NCBI GenBank assembly: GCA_026388185.1
Contig: JAPLKG010000014.1
Coordinates: forward strand, 124,001-188,000
From: Candidatus Eisenbacteria bacterium
Lineage (GTDB): Bacteria; Eisenbacteria; RBG-16-71-46; JAFGJU01
Length of the DNA: 64,000 nt
Reading direction: 5' to 3'
Under the pieces are notes generated by a model, which saw only the letters and a program-made list of their open reading frames with translations, was not told where the DNA came from and did no database searches. Positions 44,830 to 54,535 of this stretch are shown one piece after another (position 1 is the first letter of the stretch; each line of letters starts with the position of its first letter). The position numbers and the translations under genes were made by a program.

Positions 44830-47800
44830 ATGTCGAGGCTAGGCGAGAGATTCATTTCTAGGCTAAGGGACTGCGACGCGGCTGGCGAAGTCGTACGCGC
44901 GTTGCGGACCGAGGCCAAACCCAGAATCACTGTCAGCGGGCTCACCGGCTCGTCGCGTGCACTTTTTGCGGCTCTGGTTAAGACGGACACGCAGCGGCCA
45001 GTGGTCGTCGTCTTGCCTGACGAACGGCCGGCCGAGGATAGAAAGGAAGACCTCGAATTCTTCCTCTCCACCGAGCCTTCCTCCGGGGAAGTCGTGTTCT
45101 TTCCGCAGGAAGACGTTCCTCCGTACAGGGAGAGCAGAACGCTTTCTTCCGTTTCTGACGCCAGGATGAGTGCTCTTGACTCCTTGAGTCGAAAACCTCC
45201 GGGTGTGCTTATCACGACAGTGCGGGCATTGATGGAGAAGGTGCCTTCAAGAAAACTCTTTTCTTCTTTTTCCTTACCAGTCAAGAGAGGACAGGAAGTT
45301 CACCTCCAAGACCTGGCACGCAGACTCGTTCTCATGGGCTTCGCGCCGCAACCTACCGTCACTCAGGTAGGAGAGATGAGCATGAGGGGCGGCATCGTGG
45401 ACGTGTTCTCATTCGGGAGCGGCAGCCCATGGAGAATAGAGCTTGATGGCGACACGGTGAGTTCAATAAGACTTTTCGATCCCGACACGCAACGCTCCAT
45501 TTCCGAAGAAAAAGAAGCCCGCATCTTGCCACTCTACGAACTCGTGCTGTCAGAAGAAATCCTTGGCCGACTCGAACAGACATCGCAGGAAGACTCCGTG
45601 TCGCGGGTCTCCCCGGAGACCGAGCTTTTCTTGAGGATACACGATGGGATTTCTCTGGCTTCCCTGCTTAGCTCGAGAGGGTTCTTGATGCAGGATCTCA
45701 CGAGCGTGCTCGAGTACCTGCCTCGAGATAGTGTGATTTTCTTCGAAGACGAGAAGAAGGTTCTCGATAAGGCCACGTACTTCGAAAAGGAGGTACTTCA
45801 AGCGTGGCAAGAGATTCCGAAGAAAGACACGCCTCTCTCGTCTCCCCACGAGCTCTATCTGACCGGCGACGAACTCAAGCGGCGCGTCCACGACTTCGCT
45901 GGAGTGTCCGTGGCCGGCGTCGTGGAGGCGCGAGAGGAAGGCAGCACGAAGTTTGAGATAATCTCGAGAGAGCCAGACTCTATTGGCAGAGACATCCGGC
46001 TTCTCCATCGCTATCTGGACGAACTCTGTTCCTACGGCACGGAAAGCTACATTCTCTGTGACAATGCCAGCCAGCAGGAAAGGCTTCGCGAGCTTGTCGG
46101 CGACCGTAACGTGACAATCGAGGTAGGCCGGCTGAACTTCGGCTTCATCATGCCGGATATCAAACTTGCGGTTCTCACGGACAGGGAGCTTTTCTCGAGA
46201 TATCGATGGAAAAGGTTCAGGCGCAGACTAAGTCTAGGCATCACGGTGAGGGACATATCTGCTCTCAGGCTGGGGGACTACGTCGTACATGACGAATACG
46301 GGATAGGCATCTACCGGGGCTTGAAGCGGCTCTCGGTTGACGGACACGAGACGGATTGCTTGCAGATGGACTACGCAGGTGGTGACAAGCTCTTCATTCC
46401 GGTCGATCAACTGAATCTCATACAGAAGTACGAGTCGGAAGAGGGGCACGTGCCGTCCATCCACAGGATAGGCGGCACCCTCTGGAAGCGCACCAAGGTG
46501 CGAGCAAAGAAAGCCATAAAGGACATGGCGAAGGAACTGCTAGAGATTCAGGCCGCGAGAAGGGCTCTCAGCGGACACAGCTTTTCTCCCGACACCGTCT
46601 GGCAGAAGGAGCTGGAAAGCTCATTCAAGTACGAGGAGACTCCCGATCAGCTTCGGGCTTGCGAGGACGTGAAGGGGGACATGGAAAAGAGTTCGCCCAT
46701 GGAGCGCTTGGTCTGCGGAGACGTCGGCTACGGCAAGACCGAGGTGGCCGTCAGAGGAAGCTTCAAGGCACTGATGGACGGTAAGCAGGTTGCGATCCTG
46801 GTGCCGACGACCGTCCTCGCTCAACAGCACTACAACACGTTTTCGGAACGACTGGCAGATTACCCCGCAAGAATTGAGATGTTGAGCCGTTTCAAGAACA
46901 AGGCCGAACAAAAGAAGGTAGTCCAGGGGCTCAAGGCGGGGGTGGTGGACGTCGTTATCGGCACGCACAGGCTTCTTCAAAGGGACGTCGAGTTTAGAGA
47001 CTTGGGCCTGCTCGTGATTGACGAGGAACAACGTTTCGGCGTTGCCCACAAGGAGGCGCTCAGGAAAAGAAAGAAGCTTGTAGATGTTCTAACGATGACC
47101 GCAACTCCCATTCCGAGAACGCTACACATGTCCCTCGTGGGAGCCAGGGACATGTCGCTGGTCAACACGCCTCCTCGAGACAGGATACCCATCAAGACGG
47201 AGATCGTGGAATTCAACGAAGAGCTCATCCGAGAGGCCCTGTTGAGGGAACCCGACAGAGGCGGGCAGTCCTTCTTTGTTCATAACAGAATCTACTCCAT
47301 TGATTCGATGGCGTGTTTCCTCAAAGCACTTGTGCCGGAACTCACGTTCGCGGTTGCTCACGGCCAGATGCGCGAGAGAGATCTCGAGGAAGTGATGCTA
47401 CGGTTCATCAACAAGGAATTCGATGTCTTGGTCTGCACGATGATCATAGAGTCTGGAATCGACATGCCCAACGTGAACACGATGATTGTGAACAGGGCCG
47501 ACTGCTTCGGACTTGCTCAGCTCTATCAGTTGCGGGGCAGGGTGGGTAGATCGAAGGAGCAGGCGTACGCTTACCTGCTCGTGCCGCCGGGAAAGGCTCT
47601 GACCGAGGCTGCCGAGAAGAGACTGAGAGTCATCGAAGAATGCGACGAGCTTGGTGCAGGATTCAAGATAGCCATGAGAGACCTTGAGATACGTGGCGCG
47701 GGCAATATACTCGGTCCCGAGCAACACGGCTTCATCCTGAGCATCGGATTCGATCTCTATTGCCGGTTGCTTGAGGAAGCCAGTCGAGAGTTGAAGGGGG

Positions 47801-48261
47801 AAGTTACCGTTGAAGACAAATTGGCGCGTCTCAAGGCCGAGACGAGCGCCTACATCCCGGAGGACTACGTCGAAGACGACGTTGAGAGGATGTCTCTGTA
47901 TAGGAGGCTTGCAGACACGCGTTCAGTCGAGGCAGTCGACGGGATAGAACAAGAGATGGTGGACCGCTTCGGGAAAGCGCCTTTCCCCGCTCTTTCTCTT
48001 CTCGACATCAGGCGCATAAGGCTACTCAGCAAGGGGCTCCCGCTGGAGTCCATCTCGGTCGGGCGAACTCACAGCCAGTTCATCTTATCCAGACGCCTTT
48101 CAAAAAAAGAAGCAACTTGTCTTGTGCGGTCACTCAAGTTCCAGATCGGATTCGCCGTCGGCCATGCTATGCAGATCAAGCTAGAACATGGTGGCGCACA
48201 CGCGTTTCAAAGGACCAAAAATCTATTGAAAGCACTCCACTCGTGTGTTAGCGTAAGGTAG
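44830..48261 (+). CDS. mfd: Transcription-repair coupling factor Mfd
   Basis: DNA translocase, 1143 residues, that removes stalled RNA polymerase from damaged template and recruits UvrA. Domains in order: the N-terminal UvrB-homology module with QVGEMSMRGGIVDVFSFG, the RNA-polymerase-interacting CarD-like domain LRLGDYVVHDEYGIGIYRGL, and the RecG-like translocase with Walker A CGDVGYGKTEVAVR, box II VIDEEQRFGVAHKE and motif III TATPIPRTLHMS. A second RecA-like part has QLYQLRGRVGRS, and the C-terminal autoinhibitory domain follows. The gene is complete at the usual length. It comes 19 bases after the BatA-like gene and 93 bases before two peptidyl-prolyl isomerase genes, a common neighbourhood. 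Confidence 0.97.
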   Translation: MSRLGERFISRLRDCDAAGEVVRALRTEAKPRITVSGLTGSSRALFAALVKTDTQRPVVVVLPDERPAEDRKEDLEFFLSTEPSSGEVVFFPQEDVPPYRESRTLSSVSDARMSALDSLSRKPPGVLITTVRALMEKVPSRKLFSSFSLPVKRGQEVHLQDLARRLVLMGFAPQPTVTQVGEMSMRGGIVDVFSFGSGSPWRIELDGDTVSSIRLFDPDTQRSISEEKEARILPLYELVLSEEILGRLEQTSQEDSVSRVSPETELFLRIHDGISLASLLSSRGFLMQDLTSVLEYLPRDSVIFFEDEKKVLDKATYFEKEVLQAWQEIPKKDTPLSSPHELYLTGDELKRRVHDFAGVSVAGVVEAREEGSTKFEIISREPDSIGRDIRLLHRYLDELCSYGTESYILCDNASQQERLRELVGDRNVTIEVGRLNFGFIMPDIKLAVLTDRELFSRYRWKRFRRRLSLGITVRDISALRLGDYVVHDEYGIGIYRGLKRLSVDGHETDCLQMDYAGGDKLFIPVDQLNLIQKYESEEGHVPSIHRIGGTLWKRTKVRAKKAIKDMAKELLEIQAARRALSGHSFSPDTVWQKELESSFKYEETPDQLRACEDVKGDMEKSSPMERLVCGDVGYGKTEVAVRGSFKALMDGKQVAILVPTTVLAQQHYNTFSERLADYPARIEMLSRFKNKAEQKKVVQGLKAGVVDVVIGTHRLLQRDVEFRDLGLLVIDEEQRFGVAHKEALRKRKKLVDVLTMTATPIPRTLHMSLVGARDMSLVNTPPRDRIPIKTEIVEFNEELIREALLREPDRGGQSFFVHNRIYSIDSMACFLKALVPELTFAVAHGQMRERDLEEVMLRFINKEFDVLVCTMIIESGIDMPNVNTMIVNRADCFGLAQLYQLRGRVGRSKEQAYAYLLVPPGKALTEAAEKRLRVIEECDELGAGFKIAMRDLEIRGAGNILGPEQHGFILSIGFDLYCRLLEEASRELKGEVTVEDKLARLKAETSAYIPEDYVEDDVERMSLYRRLADTRSVEAVDGIEQEMVDRFGKAPFPALSLLDIRRIRLLSKGLPLESISVGRTHSQFILSRRLSKKEATCLVRSLKFQIGFAVGHAMQIKLEHGGAHAFQRTKNLLKALHSCVSVR

Positions 48262-48354
48262 ATTGAAGGTTGGCTCTGACGGGGGATTCAACTTCCCCAT
48301 TTTCTTTGGGACAGAATCGGCCTGGTACTGCCGGCCGTAGGGAGAACTGAGAGC

Positions 48355-50064
48355 ATGAAAAGACTTTTCTATCTGCTTGCCATTGCGTTGATTGCGTTTA
48401 CTTCCTGCGCCAGGGATGATTCGAACAAGGTGTTGGCAAGGGTCGGGAGCAGAAAGATAACAGTGGGAGAATTCCGCGAAGCTTACGCCCAGATACCACC
48501 CGCATACCTGCCCAAGGAAGGCGGCATGGCCGCAAAGAAGCAGGTCTTGGACGACCTTATAAGCAAGGACCTTCTGACGCTCCAAGCGTACGAGCTGGGC
48601 CTGGATAAAGACAAGGGCCTGCTCGACAACGTGGAAAAGATGAAAGAGCAGGTCCTGCTGAAAGAGCTATACAATCGCGAAGTGGCTGCAAAAGCAAAGG
48701 CCACGGAGAAAGAGCTCAAGGAACGTTACGAACGGATGGCCCGCGAAGAGGAGATCCACGCCAGGCATATAGTTGTTGGCACGCCCGAGAAGGCACAGGA
48801 GGTGCTGAAAAAGGCCAGGGCCGGCGAGGACTTTGCCAAGCTTGCCGAGACGTACTCCGAGGATCCGTCCACCGCTTCAAATGGGGGAGACCTCGGATTT
48901 CTTGAGAAGGGCGCCATGTTGCCCCCCGAGTTTCAAGACGCCCTGTTCAAGCTGGAGGTCGGCCAGGTGAGCGACGTCGTCCAAACCAACTTCGGTTATC
49001 ACATCATCAAGGCCGACGAGAAAAGGAAGAGAAAACTCGAACCTTTCGAACAGATGAAGGGCACAATCGAGTCGAACGTGGTCCAGGACAAGACGATGGA
49101 ACTTGCCAAGAACTACGTGGAGAAGGTTAGAAAAGACTACCAATTCAAGATAAACGAGGTGAACATCAAGGCGTTGGTCGACGAGATAGCAGCGGCCGCC
49201 GCGCCCAACGGGATCAGCTTGACTGAGTTTTCCGGGCGTCTCGCCCCAGACCAGAAAGCCCGTCCCTTGGCCACAACAACCGTGGGCAACTACACAATCC
49301 GAGATTTCCTCACCAGCCTGCAGAACTCCGGTGCGAGCGCGCTTCCTCCGCAAGTCAACGTTGACCAGATCAAGAGGATAGTGGAAGCCGAAGCCATCAC
49401 GAAGCCCTTGGTGGCAGACGCCAGGAAGATGGGTATAGAAAAGCAGAAGAGCGTTCGGAGCGACCTCGAACTTCTCAAGGAAAAGAAGATGCTTGAGATC
49501 CTCTACCAGAAGCAGATTCGGGATAAAGTCACCATTTCTGACGAGGAAATCGCTTCCTATTACGCCGCACACGCCCAAGAATACGGACAGCCCGCAACCG
49601 TGACTGTCGTAAAGCTAGTCGCCTATGACAAGAAGGCCGCTGATTCACTCGCCACTCTTGCCCGGCGAGGAGCGGACTTCGGCAAGCTAGTTGCGGAGAA
49701 CTCCGTCGATCGTGAAAGCGCGACCCGCGGAGGGCGGGTGGAAGTTGGGGTGGGAACCGATCCCGTCATTGACTCGCTTACGCAAAAGATGAAGATCAAC
49801 GACATCGCCGGTCCGGCTGTCACGGGCGAAGGCTTGGTGGTTATGAAGCTGCTTGAGAGGAAAAAGGAAGTAGTGACTCCTTTTGAGATTGCTCGACCCT
49901 ACGCCAAGAGCGACCTCCAACGAAAGAAGGAGGAGGAAGGGTTCCAGGTCTTTCTCAAGAAGGCGCGCGACAAGTACAAGCCGTCTATCAACGAGAAGCT
50001 CTTAGCGGGGCTCAAGCTCGAAACTGCAACAACAAACGCGCCTAACTCACGGGCGCCTAAGTGA
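48355..50064 (+). CDS. Parvulin-type peptidyl-prolyl isomerase lipoprotein
   Basis: Periplasmic folding factor of the PrsA/SurA/PpiD kind, 569 residues. The signal peptide ends IAFTSC with Cys18, a near-standard lipobox, so the protein is probably membrane-tethered. After a SurA_N-like helical part there is a clear rotamase domain: EEIHARHIVVGTPEKAQEVL, FAKLAETYSEDPSTASNGGDLGF-like motif, and VQTNFGYHIIKADEKR. A second parvulin-like domain near residues 415-500 (VTVVKLVAYDKKAADSLATL) is degenerate. The C-terminus is helical. The stop overlaps the next open frame, and the two genes are surely cotranscribed. It probably delivers or folds outer-membrane proteins. Confidence 0.9.
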   Translation: MKRLFYLLAIALIAFTSCARDDSNKVLARVGSRKITVGEFREAYAQIPPAYLPKEGGMAAKKQVLDDLISKDLLTLQAYELGLDKDKGLLDNVEKMKEQVLLKELYNREVAAKAKATEKELKERYERMAREEEIHARHIVVGTPEKAQEVLKKARAGEDFAKLAETYSEDPSTASNGGDLGFLEKGAMLPPEFQDALFKLEVGQVSDVVQTNFGYHIIKADEKRKRKLEPFEQMKGTIESNVVQDKTMELAKNYVEKVRKDYQFKINEVNIKALVDEIAAAAAPNGISLTEFSGRLAPDQKARPLATTTVGNYTIRDFLTSLQNSGASALPPQVNVDQIKRIVEAEAITKPLVADARKMGIEKQKSVRSDLELLKEKKMLEILYQKQIRDKVTISDEEIASYYAAHAQEYGQPATVTVVKLVAYDKKAADSLATLARRGADFGKLVAENSVDRESATRGGRVEVGVGTDPVIDSLTQKMKINDIAGPAVTGEGLVVMKLLERKKEVVTPFEIARPYAKSDLQRKKEEEGFQVFLKKARDKYKPSINEKLLAGLKLETATTNAPNSRAPK

Positions 50065-50123
50065 GCCCCACCATGAATGCGTGGGTGTCACTTGGAGTAG
50101 GAAACAAGGGGGTAAAGACCAAA

Positions 50124-51440
50124 ATGAAGAAACTCACGTGTATCGTCCCCGCGACACTGATTTTGCTTCCGTTCGCACTTTTCCTGTTGGGTCTTCTCGC
50201 TCCTCCCGTGCACGCCGCCGATGTAGTGGAGGGCGTGGCGGTGGTTGTTGGAGATGAGATAATTCTTAAGAGCGAACTGGACGAACAGGTCGCGTTCTAC
50301 TTGATTCAGGCGCAAGTCGATCCCGCGGATACGGCGAAAGTCAGCCAGGCGAAGAAAGAGATACTTGACAGAATGATCGACGCCAAGGTTATCGTAAATG
50401 AAGCCCGAAAGCGTCAACTGACCATCTCCAAGCAGGAGCTCGATCAGGCCGTCGAGGATGCGGTGAAGGAAGTCAAGACAAGGATGGGCTCCGAGGAAAA
50501 GTTCAAACTGGAGCTGGAGAAGGAAGGTCTCAACGAGGAGAAACTCAGGGACAAGTACCGGCAAGAGCTGGAATCCCAACTTCTGGCCATGAGGCTGGTG
50601 GAGAGAGAAGTCCGCGCTAAGGTCAAGGTGACGGACCAAGATGTTGACAACTTCTACAAGGAAAGAAAACAGGATCTTCCGAAGAAACCGGCCGAGGTCA
50701 CACTGGCACAGATAGTGATACTCGCAGAGACGGACTCGGTCGTGGATAGAAAGGCGAGGGACAGGGCCGAGCAAGTACTCAGGGCCATCAGGGAAGGTCA
50801 GAACTTCGAGAAGCTGGCCGCTCAATACTCCGACGACCCAAGCGCCGAGAATGGTGGAGACGTGGGGGTCGTGCAAAAAGGGGATTTCGAAGAGAGTTTC
50901 GAGAAGGCCGCCTTTGTTCTCGAGCCTGACCAGGTTAGCGATCTGGTCCGGAGTCGTTTTGGCTATCACATAATTAAGATGGTCGAGAAGAGCGACCAGG
51001 GCTATCACGTGAAACACATTCTCATAAAAGTGGTGCCGACCGACGAAGCCGAGCAGAAGGCGAGAAGTCTCGCCACGGAGCTGAGGAAGAGAATCGAGGC
51101 CGGAGAGAGCTTTGAAGGCATTGCGACGAAATACTCCCAGGATAAGGAATCCGCGGCCAAGGGTGGAGTGGTAGGGAGCTACCCGGCGGATGGACTGGCC
51201 CCCGCCGTGAAGGCCGCGATAAAGGGTATTCCGGAGGGAGGCGTGAGCGAAGTAATTCCACTGGACGTCGGCTACCACATGCTCAAGGTGGTCGCAAAGA
51301 CACCGGAGCGAGAATACACGTACGATGAGATAAAAGATCAACTGCGCCAGATGGTCATTCAGGAAAGGATGCAGAACAAGTACGAACAGTGGTTGGCCGA
51401 GATAAAGAAAAAGACCTTTATCGACGTGAAAGGCAGCTAG
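50124..51440 (+). CDS. surA: SurA-like periplasmic chaperone with two parvulin domains
   Basis: Periplasmic peptidyl-prolyl isomerase, 438 residues. The frame is open from a GTG at 50061, but a sound signal peptide (MKKLTCIVPATLILLP... ending APPVHA) begins at the ATG at 50124, about 10 bases after GGGGGT. The SurA N-terminal domain is seen in VVEGVAVVVGDEIILKSELD. Two rotamase domains follow: the first around FEKLAAQYSDDPSAENGGDV and FGYHIIKMVEK, the second around GYHVKHILIKVVPTDEAEQK and DVGYHMLKVVAK. Domain number and order fit SurA, which chaperones outer-membrane beta-barrels. It follows the isomerase lipoprotein directly. Confidence 0.9.
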   Translation: MKKLTCIVPATLILLPFALFLLGLLAPPVHAADVVEGVAVVVGDEIILKSELDEQVAFYLIQAQVDPADTAKVSQAKKEILDRMIDAKVIVNEARKRQLTISKQELDQAVEDAVKEVKTRMGSEEKFKLELEKEGLNEEKLRDKYRQELESQLLAMRLVEREVRAKVKVTDQDVDNFYKERKQDLPKKPAEVTLAQIVILAETDSVVDRKARDRAEQVLRAIREGQNFEKLAAQYSDDPSAENGGDVGVVQKGDFEESFEKAAFVLEPDQVSDLVRSRFGYHIIKMVEKSDQGYHVKHILIKVVPTDEAEQKARSLATELRKRIEAGESFEGIATKYSQDKESAAKGGVVGSYPADGLAPAVKAAIKGIPEGGVSEVIPLDVGYHMLKVVAKTPEREYTYDEIKDQLRQMVIQERMQNKYEQWLAEIKKKTFIDVKGS

Positions 51441-51449
51441 AGAGGCTCC

Positions 51450-51722
51450 TTGCGGATTGACCTGTTCCTAAAGAGGATTTGCATTGTGAAGAGCAGATCC
51501 GCCGCGGCAAGACTATGCGAGGAGGAAAAGGTGGCGGTCAACGGCAAGGCCGCCAAGAGCAGCAAGGCCGTCAAGCCAGAGGACGAAGTCTCCGTTGTCC
51601 TGGGCCCCAAGGAGCTTACCTTCTCGATTGTAGCCTTGCCTGAGGGCAATGTGAGCAAGGCCCAGGCGCCTTCCTTTTACAGAATAACAGGTTTGAAGCT
51701 AACTCCCGGGGTTTTCGAGTAG
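51450..51722 (+). CDS. S4-domain RNA-binding protein (Hsp15/RqcP-like)
   Basis: Small RNA-binding protein, 90 residues. The S4 domain fills the N-terminal half: RIDLFLKRICIVKSRSAAAR, LCEEEKVAVNGKAAKSSKAV, KPEDEVSV. The family includes Hsp15 and RqcP, which bind free 50S subunits with stuck peptidyl-tRNA, and YlmH/RluB-type S4 modules. Which one this is cannot be told. Start is TTG with AGAGG upstream. It lies 9 bases after the SurA-like gene. Confidence 0.85.
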   Translation: MRIDLFLKRICIVKSRSAAARLCEEEKVAVNGKAAKSSKAVKPEDEVSVVLGPKELTFSIVALPEGNVSKAQAPSFYRITGLKLTPGVFE

Positions 51723-51762
51723 CACGGGATTTCTTGTTCCTTCTACTCTCACGCTCATCCCG

Positions 51763-52827
51763 ATGAGAAATCCTTCTTCACCCATACCAATTGCGATCTC
51801 AATGGGCGACCCCCTCGGTGTGGGGCCTGAGGTGATACTGAAGGCCCTCCTCTCGAAGGAAGTCGCCGGCAAAGTGATACCTATTGTCGTTGGTGTCCCT
51901 TCCATCATGCGCAAAGCCGCACGGTTGGTGGGGGGGCGGGCTTCGATCAGACTTCTGTCGGGGGGCAAGGTTCACGAGGCTTCCGACGCAGGTGTGGTTT
52001 ATGTGCTTGTCCCAAGAAATTTGTTGGGCACCGGAGAGTTAATGCGGCCAATCGGGCCTTCGCGCGCCGGAGAGTTCGCGTCTCGACTTGCTCAGAGAGG
52101 AGCCGTAGCCTCCGCCTGTGTGAAAGAGGCCGCCGGCCTCTGTATCCGGGGCCGCGCATCCGCGCTAGTTACGGCGCCGCTCTCAAAAGCGTCTCTCGGC
52201 GCAGCGGGAATCGGTCATTCCGGGCACACGGAGATGCTCAGAGATCTTTGCCGATGCAAAGACACCCTCATGATGTTCGCGCGAGGCAAGCACAGGGTTT
52301 CGCTCGTCACTACTCATATTCCCATCGGGAAGGTCAGGGGGGGTCTCACGCGACGACGTGTCGAGCGGGCAATCATGCTTACGAGCCGAGGCCTGGAGCT
52401 CCTTTTCAGTATCCCTGCCCCGAGGCTTGCCGTTCTTTCGCTGAATCCGCACAAAGGGGAGGACGGGCTCCTTGGTCGTGAGGAGGAAACCGTGATCGCA
52501 CCGGCGATGGAGGTCGCCTCGAGGAAAGGTGTAAGTGTGTCCGGCCCGTTTGCCGCAGACAGTTTTTTCTCGCGCGGCGAGTGGAAGAGATTCGATGCCG
52601 TCGTCGCAATGTATCACGACCAGGGTCTCATAGCGGCAAAACTGATCGGCGGAGAAAGAGTCACGAACATCACTCTGGGGCTCCCGTTTGTGCGCACTTC
52701 CCCCGGTCATGGAGTGGCCGAGAACATCGCATGGAAGGGAATCGCCGAACCTCAGGGCATGATATCTGCAATCCTTCTTGCGGCGGAGCTCGCCCGAACT
52801 GTAAGATTGCCGCTGAAGTGGGACTGA
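51763..52827 (+). CDS. pdxA: 4-hydroxythreonine-4-phosphate dehydrogenase PdxA
   Basis: NAD-dependent dehydrogenase, 354 residues, of the DXP-dependent vitamin B6 pathway. Family motifs: ISMGDPLGVGPEVILKALL, ALVTAPLSKASL, metal-binding His in GHSGHTEML, LSLNPHKGEDGLLGREEE, MYHDQGLIAAKLI and LPFVRTSPGHGVAENIAWKG. No clear SD is seen before the ATG at 51763. PdxA next to SurA and RsmA genes is seen in many bacteria (surA-pdxA-rsmA). Here rsmA lies 7.4 kb further on, with the ftsEX to tatD genes in between. Confidence 0.94.
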   Translation: MRNPSSPIPIAISMGDPLGVGPEVILKALLSKEVAGKVIPIVVGVPSIMRKAARLVGGRASIRLLSGGKVHEASDAGVVYVLVPRNLLGTGELMRPIGPSRAGEFASRLAQRGAVASACVKEAAGLCIRGRASALVTAPLSKASLGAAGIGHSGHTEMLRDLCRCKDTLMMFARGKHRVSLVTTHIPIGKVRGGLTRRRVERAIMLTSRGLELLFSIPAPRLAVLSLNPHKGEDGLLGREEETVIAPAMEVASRKGVSVSGPFAADSFFSRGEWKRFDAVVAMYHDQGLIAAKLIGGERVTNITLGLPFVRTSPGHGVAENIAWKGIAEPQGMISAILLAAELARTVRLPLKWD

Positions 52828-52914
52828 CGCGCACAACGGGCGCTCGGCCGAAGAGGTCCGGGCCAAGGCGTTGAATCCGGAACCTTGCATGCTACAGACA
52901 AGCAGGAGACAGAA

Positions 52915-53649
52915 TTGATACGCTTTTTTCACGTGACGAAGACCTACCCCAACAACCGGATCGCACTCGATGACGTGAGTTTTGAAATGGATCCGGGCGA
53001 GCTTCTTTTCGTTGTCGGGCCGAGCGGCGCAGGCAAGAGCACGGTGCTCAAGATGATCTACATGGACCAAACGCCCACTTCGGGCCAGGTAATCGTCGGC
53101 CGCTTCCTCAGTACCACGATCTCCCGGCACAAGATTCCGGCGTTGAGAAGACAGGTGGGTACGGTTTTTCAGGATTTCAGGCTTATGCAGGACAGGACAG
53201 CCTTTGAAAACGTGGCTCTGTCTTTGAGAATTGCCGGCAGATTTTCCGGAACGGAGCTGAAACAAAAGATCATGAGTGTTCTGGGCAAAGTCGGTCTTTG
53301 CCACAGGCGGAATTCTTTTCCCGGGGAGCTGTCCGGCGGAGAGCAGCAGAGGGTTGCAATAGCAAGGGCGATCGTCAACAATCCCATGGTGTTGCTCGCC
53401 GATGAACCTACCGGCAATCTGGACGCGAGGGTGGGGGCAGACATCATTCAGCTCATCTGTGATATCAATACGGGTGGAACGGCCGTCATTGTTGCAACGC
53501 ATGACGAGAACATTCCGAAAAAACTCGGCTGCAGGATTGCGAGAATTAGAGAAGGAAGACTGTCCGAATTGGGCGTAGGGGCGGTGGGAGGCTTCTCCGC
53601 CGCCGGGGAAGGGTCTGGGGGCACTGGCATGTTGGGCGGAGGGCGTTGA
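52915..53649 (+). CDS. ftsE: Cell-division ABC-transporter ATPase FtsE
   Basis: ATPase of the FtsEX complex, 244 residues, which signals from the divisome to cell-wall hydrolases. Walker A is VGPSGAGKSTV, the Q-loop VFQDFRLM, the ABC signature ELSGGEQQRVAIARA and Walker B VLLADEPTGNLD, and the switch His lies in VATHDENI. The TTG at 52915 has AGGAG 6 bases upstream and gives the typical MIRFFHVTKTYP start; the longer frame from 52885 lacks an SD. A Gly/Ser-rich tail of about 25 residues (from GVGAVGGF) follows the usual end. It is next to ftsX with 1 base between them. Confidence 0.94.
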   Translation: MIRFFHVTKTYPNNRIALDDVSFEMDPGELLFVVGPSGAGKSTVLKMIYMDQTPTSGQVIVGRFLSTTISRHKIPALRRQVGTVFQDFRLMQDRTAFENVALSLRIAGRFSGTELKQKIMSVLGKVGLCHRRNSFPGELSGGEQQRVAIARAIVNNPMVLLADEPTGNLDARVGADIIQLICDINTGGTAVIVATHDENIPKKLGCRIARIREGRLSELGVGAVGGFSAAGEGSGGTGMLGGGR

Positions 53650-53650
53650 T

Positions 53651-54535
53651 TTGATGCCGGCATTCACAAGCGAAATTTTCTATTTCCTTCGAGAAACCCT
53701 GCAGGGTCTTGGAAGGCACAAGTCTCTTTCCGCGGCCACGCTTGTGTCAAACGTGGCGACTTTTCTGGTGTTGGGCGTGATTCTCCTGGTGACGGCCAAC
53801 GTCAGATCTGTCGCGAAGCAGCTCGAGGAGAGAAAGGGCATCGTCGCTTTCATTGAAGAAGGGGTTTCACAACAGAGGGCCGACTATCTGAAGTCGGAGA
53901 TCGAAAAGCTCCCCCAGGTTGAAACGGTGACTTTCGTCAGCAAGGAGGAAGCGCTCGAGGAGTTCCGCAAGTCCCTCGGCAGGGAAGAACTCCTTGACGC
54001 TCTTGGTTCTAACCCGCTGCCTGCTTCCTTTGATGTCAGGCTGAGACAAAAGCAAAGAAGCGTCGAGAAGATCGAGGAAGTTGCCGCCTTCATCGGGAAT
54101 CTTCAGGGGATCGAAGAGGTGAGCTTCGGCGGAGAGTGGACCCTGAGCCTTGACAGGATTTTGAGGACTCTCACTATTCTCAACATAATCATCGGTTCCA
54201 TCGTCGGGCTTGCGGTCACCTTCATAGTTGCCAACACTGTTCGGCTGACCGTGCTGGCGCGGAAAGACAGCATCGAAATTATGAAAGTGGTAGGCGCGAC
54301 CCGCAATTTCATAAGGACTCCCTTTCTTCTGGAAGGGATTCTTCACACGTCCTTCTCCGCCCTCCTGGCGCTGGCCATACTGTACTTCGCTCACAACGCC
54401 ATGAGCCACAGACTCCCCGACGTGGCCTTCCTTTCTCCGTTGCTGATTGTTCTATTCATAGTCGTAGGTCTTGGAGCTGGAATAGTAGGGACTCATTTCT
54501 CAATCAACGAAGTTCTCCGTGAGAAGAAAGATTAG
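53651..54535 (+). CDS. ftsX: Cell-division protein FtsX
   Basis: Membrane partner of FtsE, 294 residues, with four membrane helices. The first helix (~residues 28-50) follows a cytoplasmic start FLRETLQGLGRHKSLSAAT. A large extracellular loop (~60-170) holds the part that touches EnvC-like proteins. Three more helices follow, with the cytoplasmic coupling region LTVLARKDSIEIMKVVGATR typical of FtsX. A TTG at 53651 and an ATG at 53654 are both possible starts. The end overlaps the next gene (EnvC-like) by 17 bases, so the three genes form one translational unit. Confidence 0.95.
   Translation: MMPAFTSEIFYFLRETLQGLGRHKSLSAATLVSNVATFLVLGVILLVTANVRSVAKQLEERKGIVAFIEEGVSQQRADYLKSEIEKLPQVETVTFVSKEEALEEFRKSLGREELLDALGSNPLPASFDVRLRQKQRSVEKIEEVAAFIGNLQGIEEVSFGGEWTLSLDRILRTLTILNIIIGSIVGLAVTFIVANTVRLTVLARKDSIEIMKVVGATRNFIRTPFLLEGILHTSFSALLALAILYFAHNAMSHRLPDVAFLSPLLIVLFIVVGLGAGIVGTHFSINEVLREKKD

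Noticed and set aside
51003-51018. parS-like CACGTGAAACA in the SurA-like gene
   Set aside because: Three mismatches in the left half-site; encodes the conserved YHVKHI strand of the parvulin domain.
50088-51341. 417-aa minus-strand open frame opposite the SurA-like gene
   Set aside because: Antisense shadow; Leu/His/Arg-rich, no recognisable domain.
52926-52941. parS-like TTTCACGTGA at the start of ftsE
   Set aside because: Right half-site is broken (ACGAAG in place of AACA); encodes FHVTK of FtsE.
52183-53667. 494-aa minus-strand open frame opposite pdxA and ftsE
   Set aside because: Lies opposite well-identified genes; low-complexity composition, no motifs.
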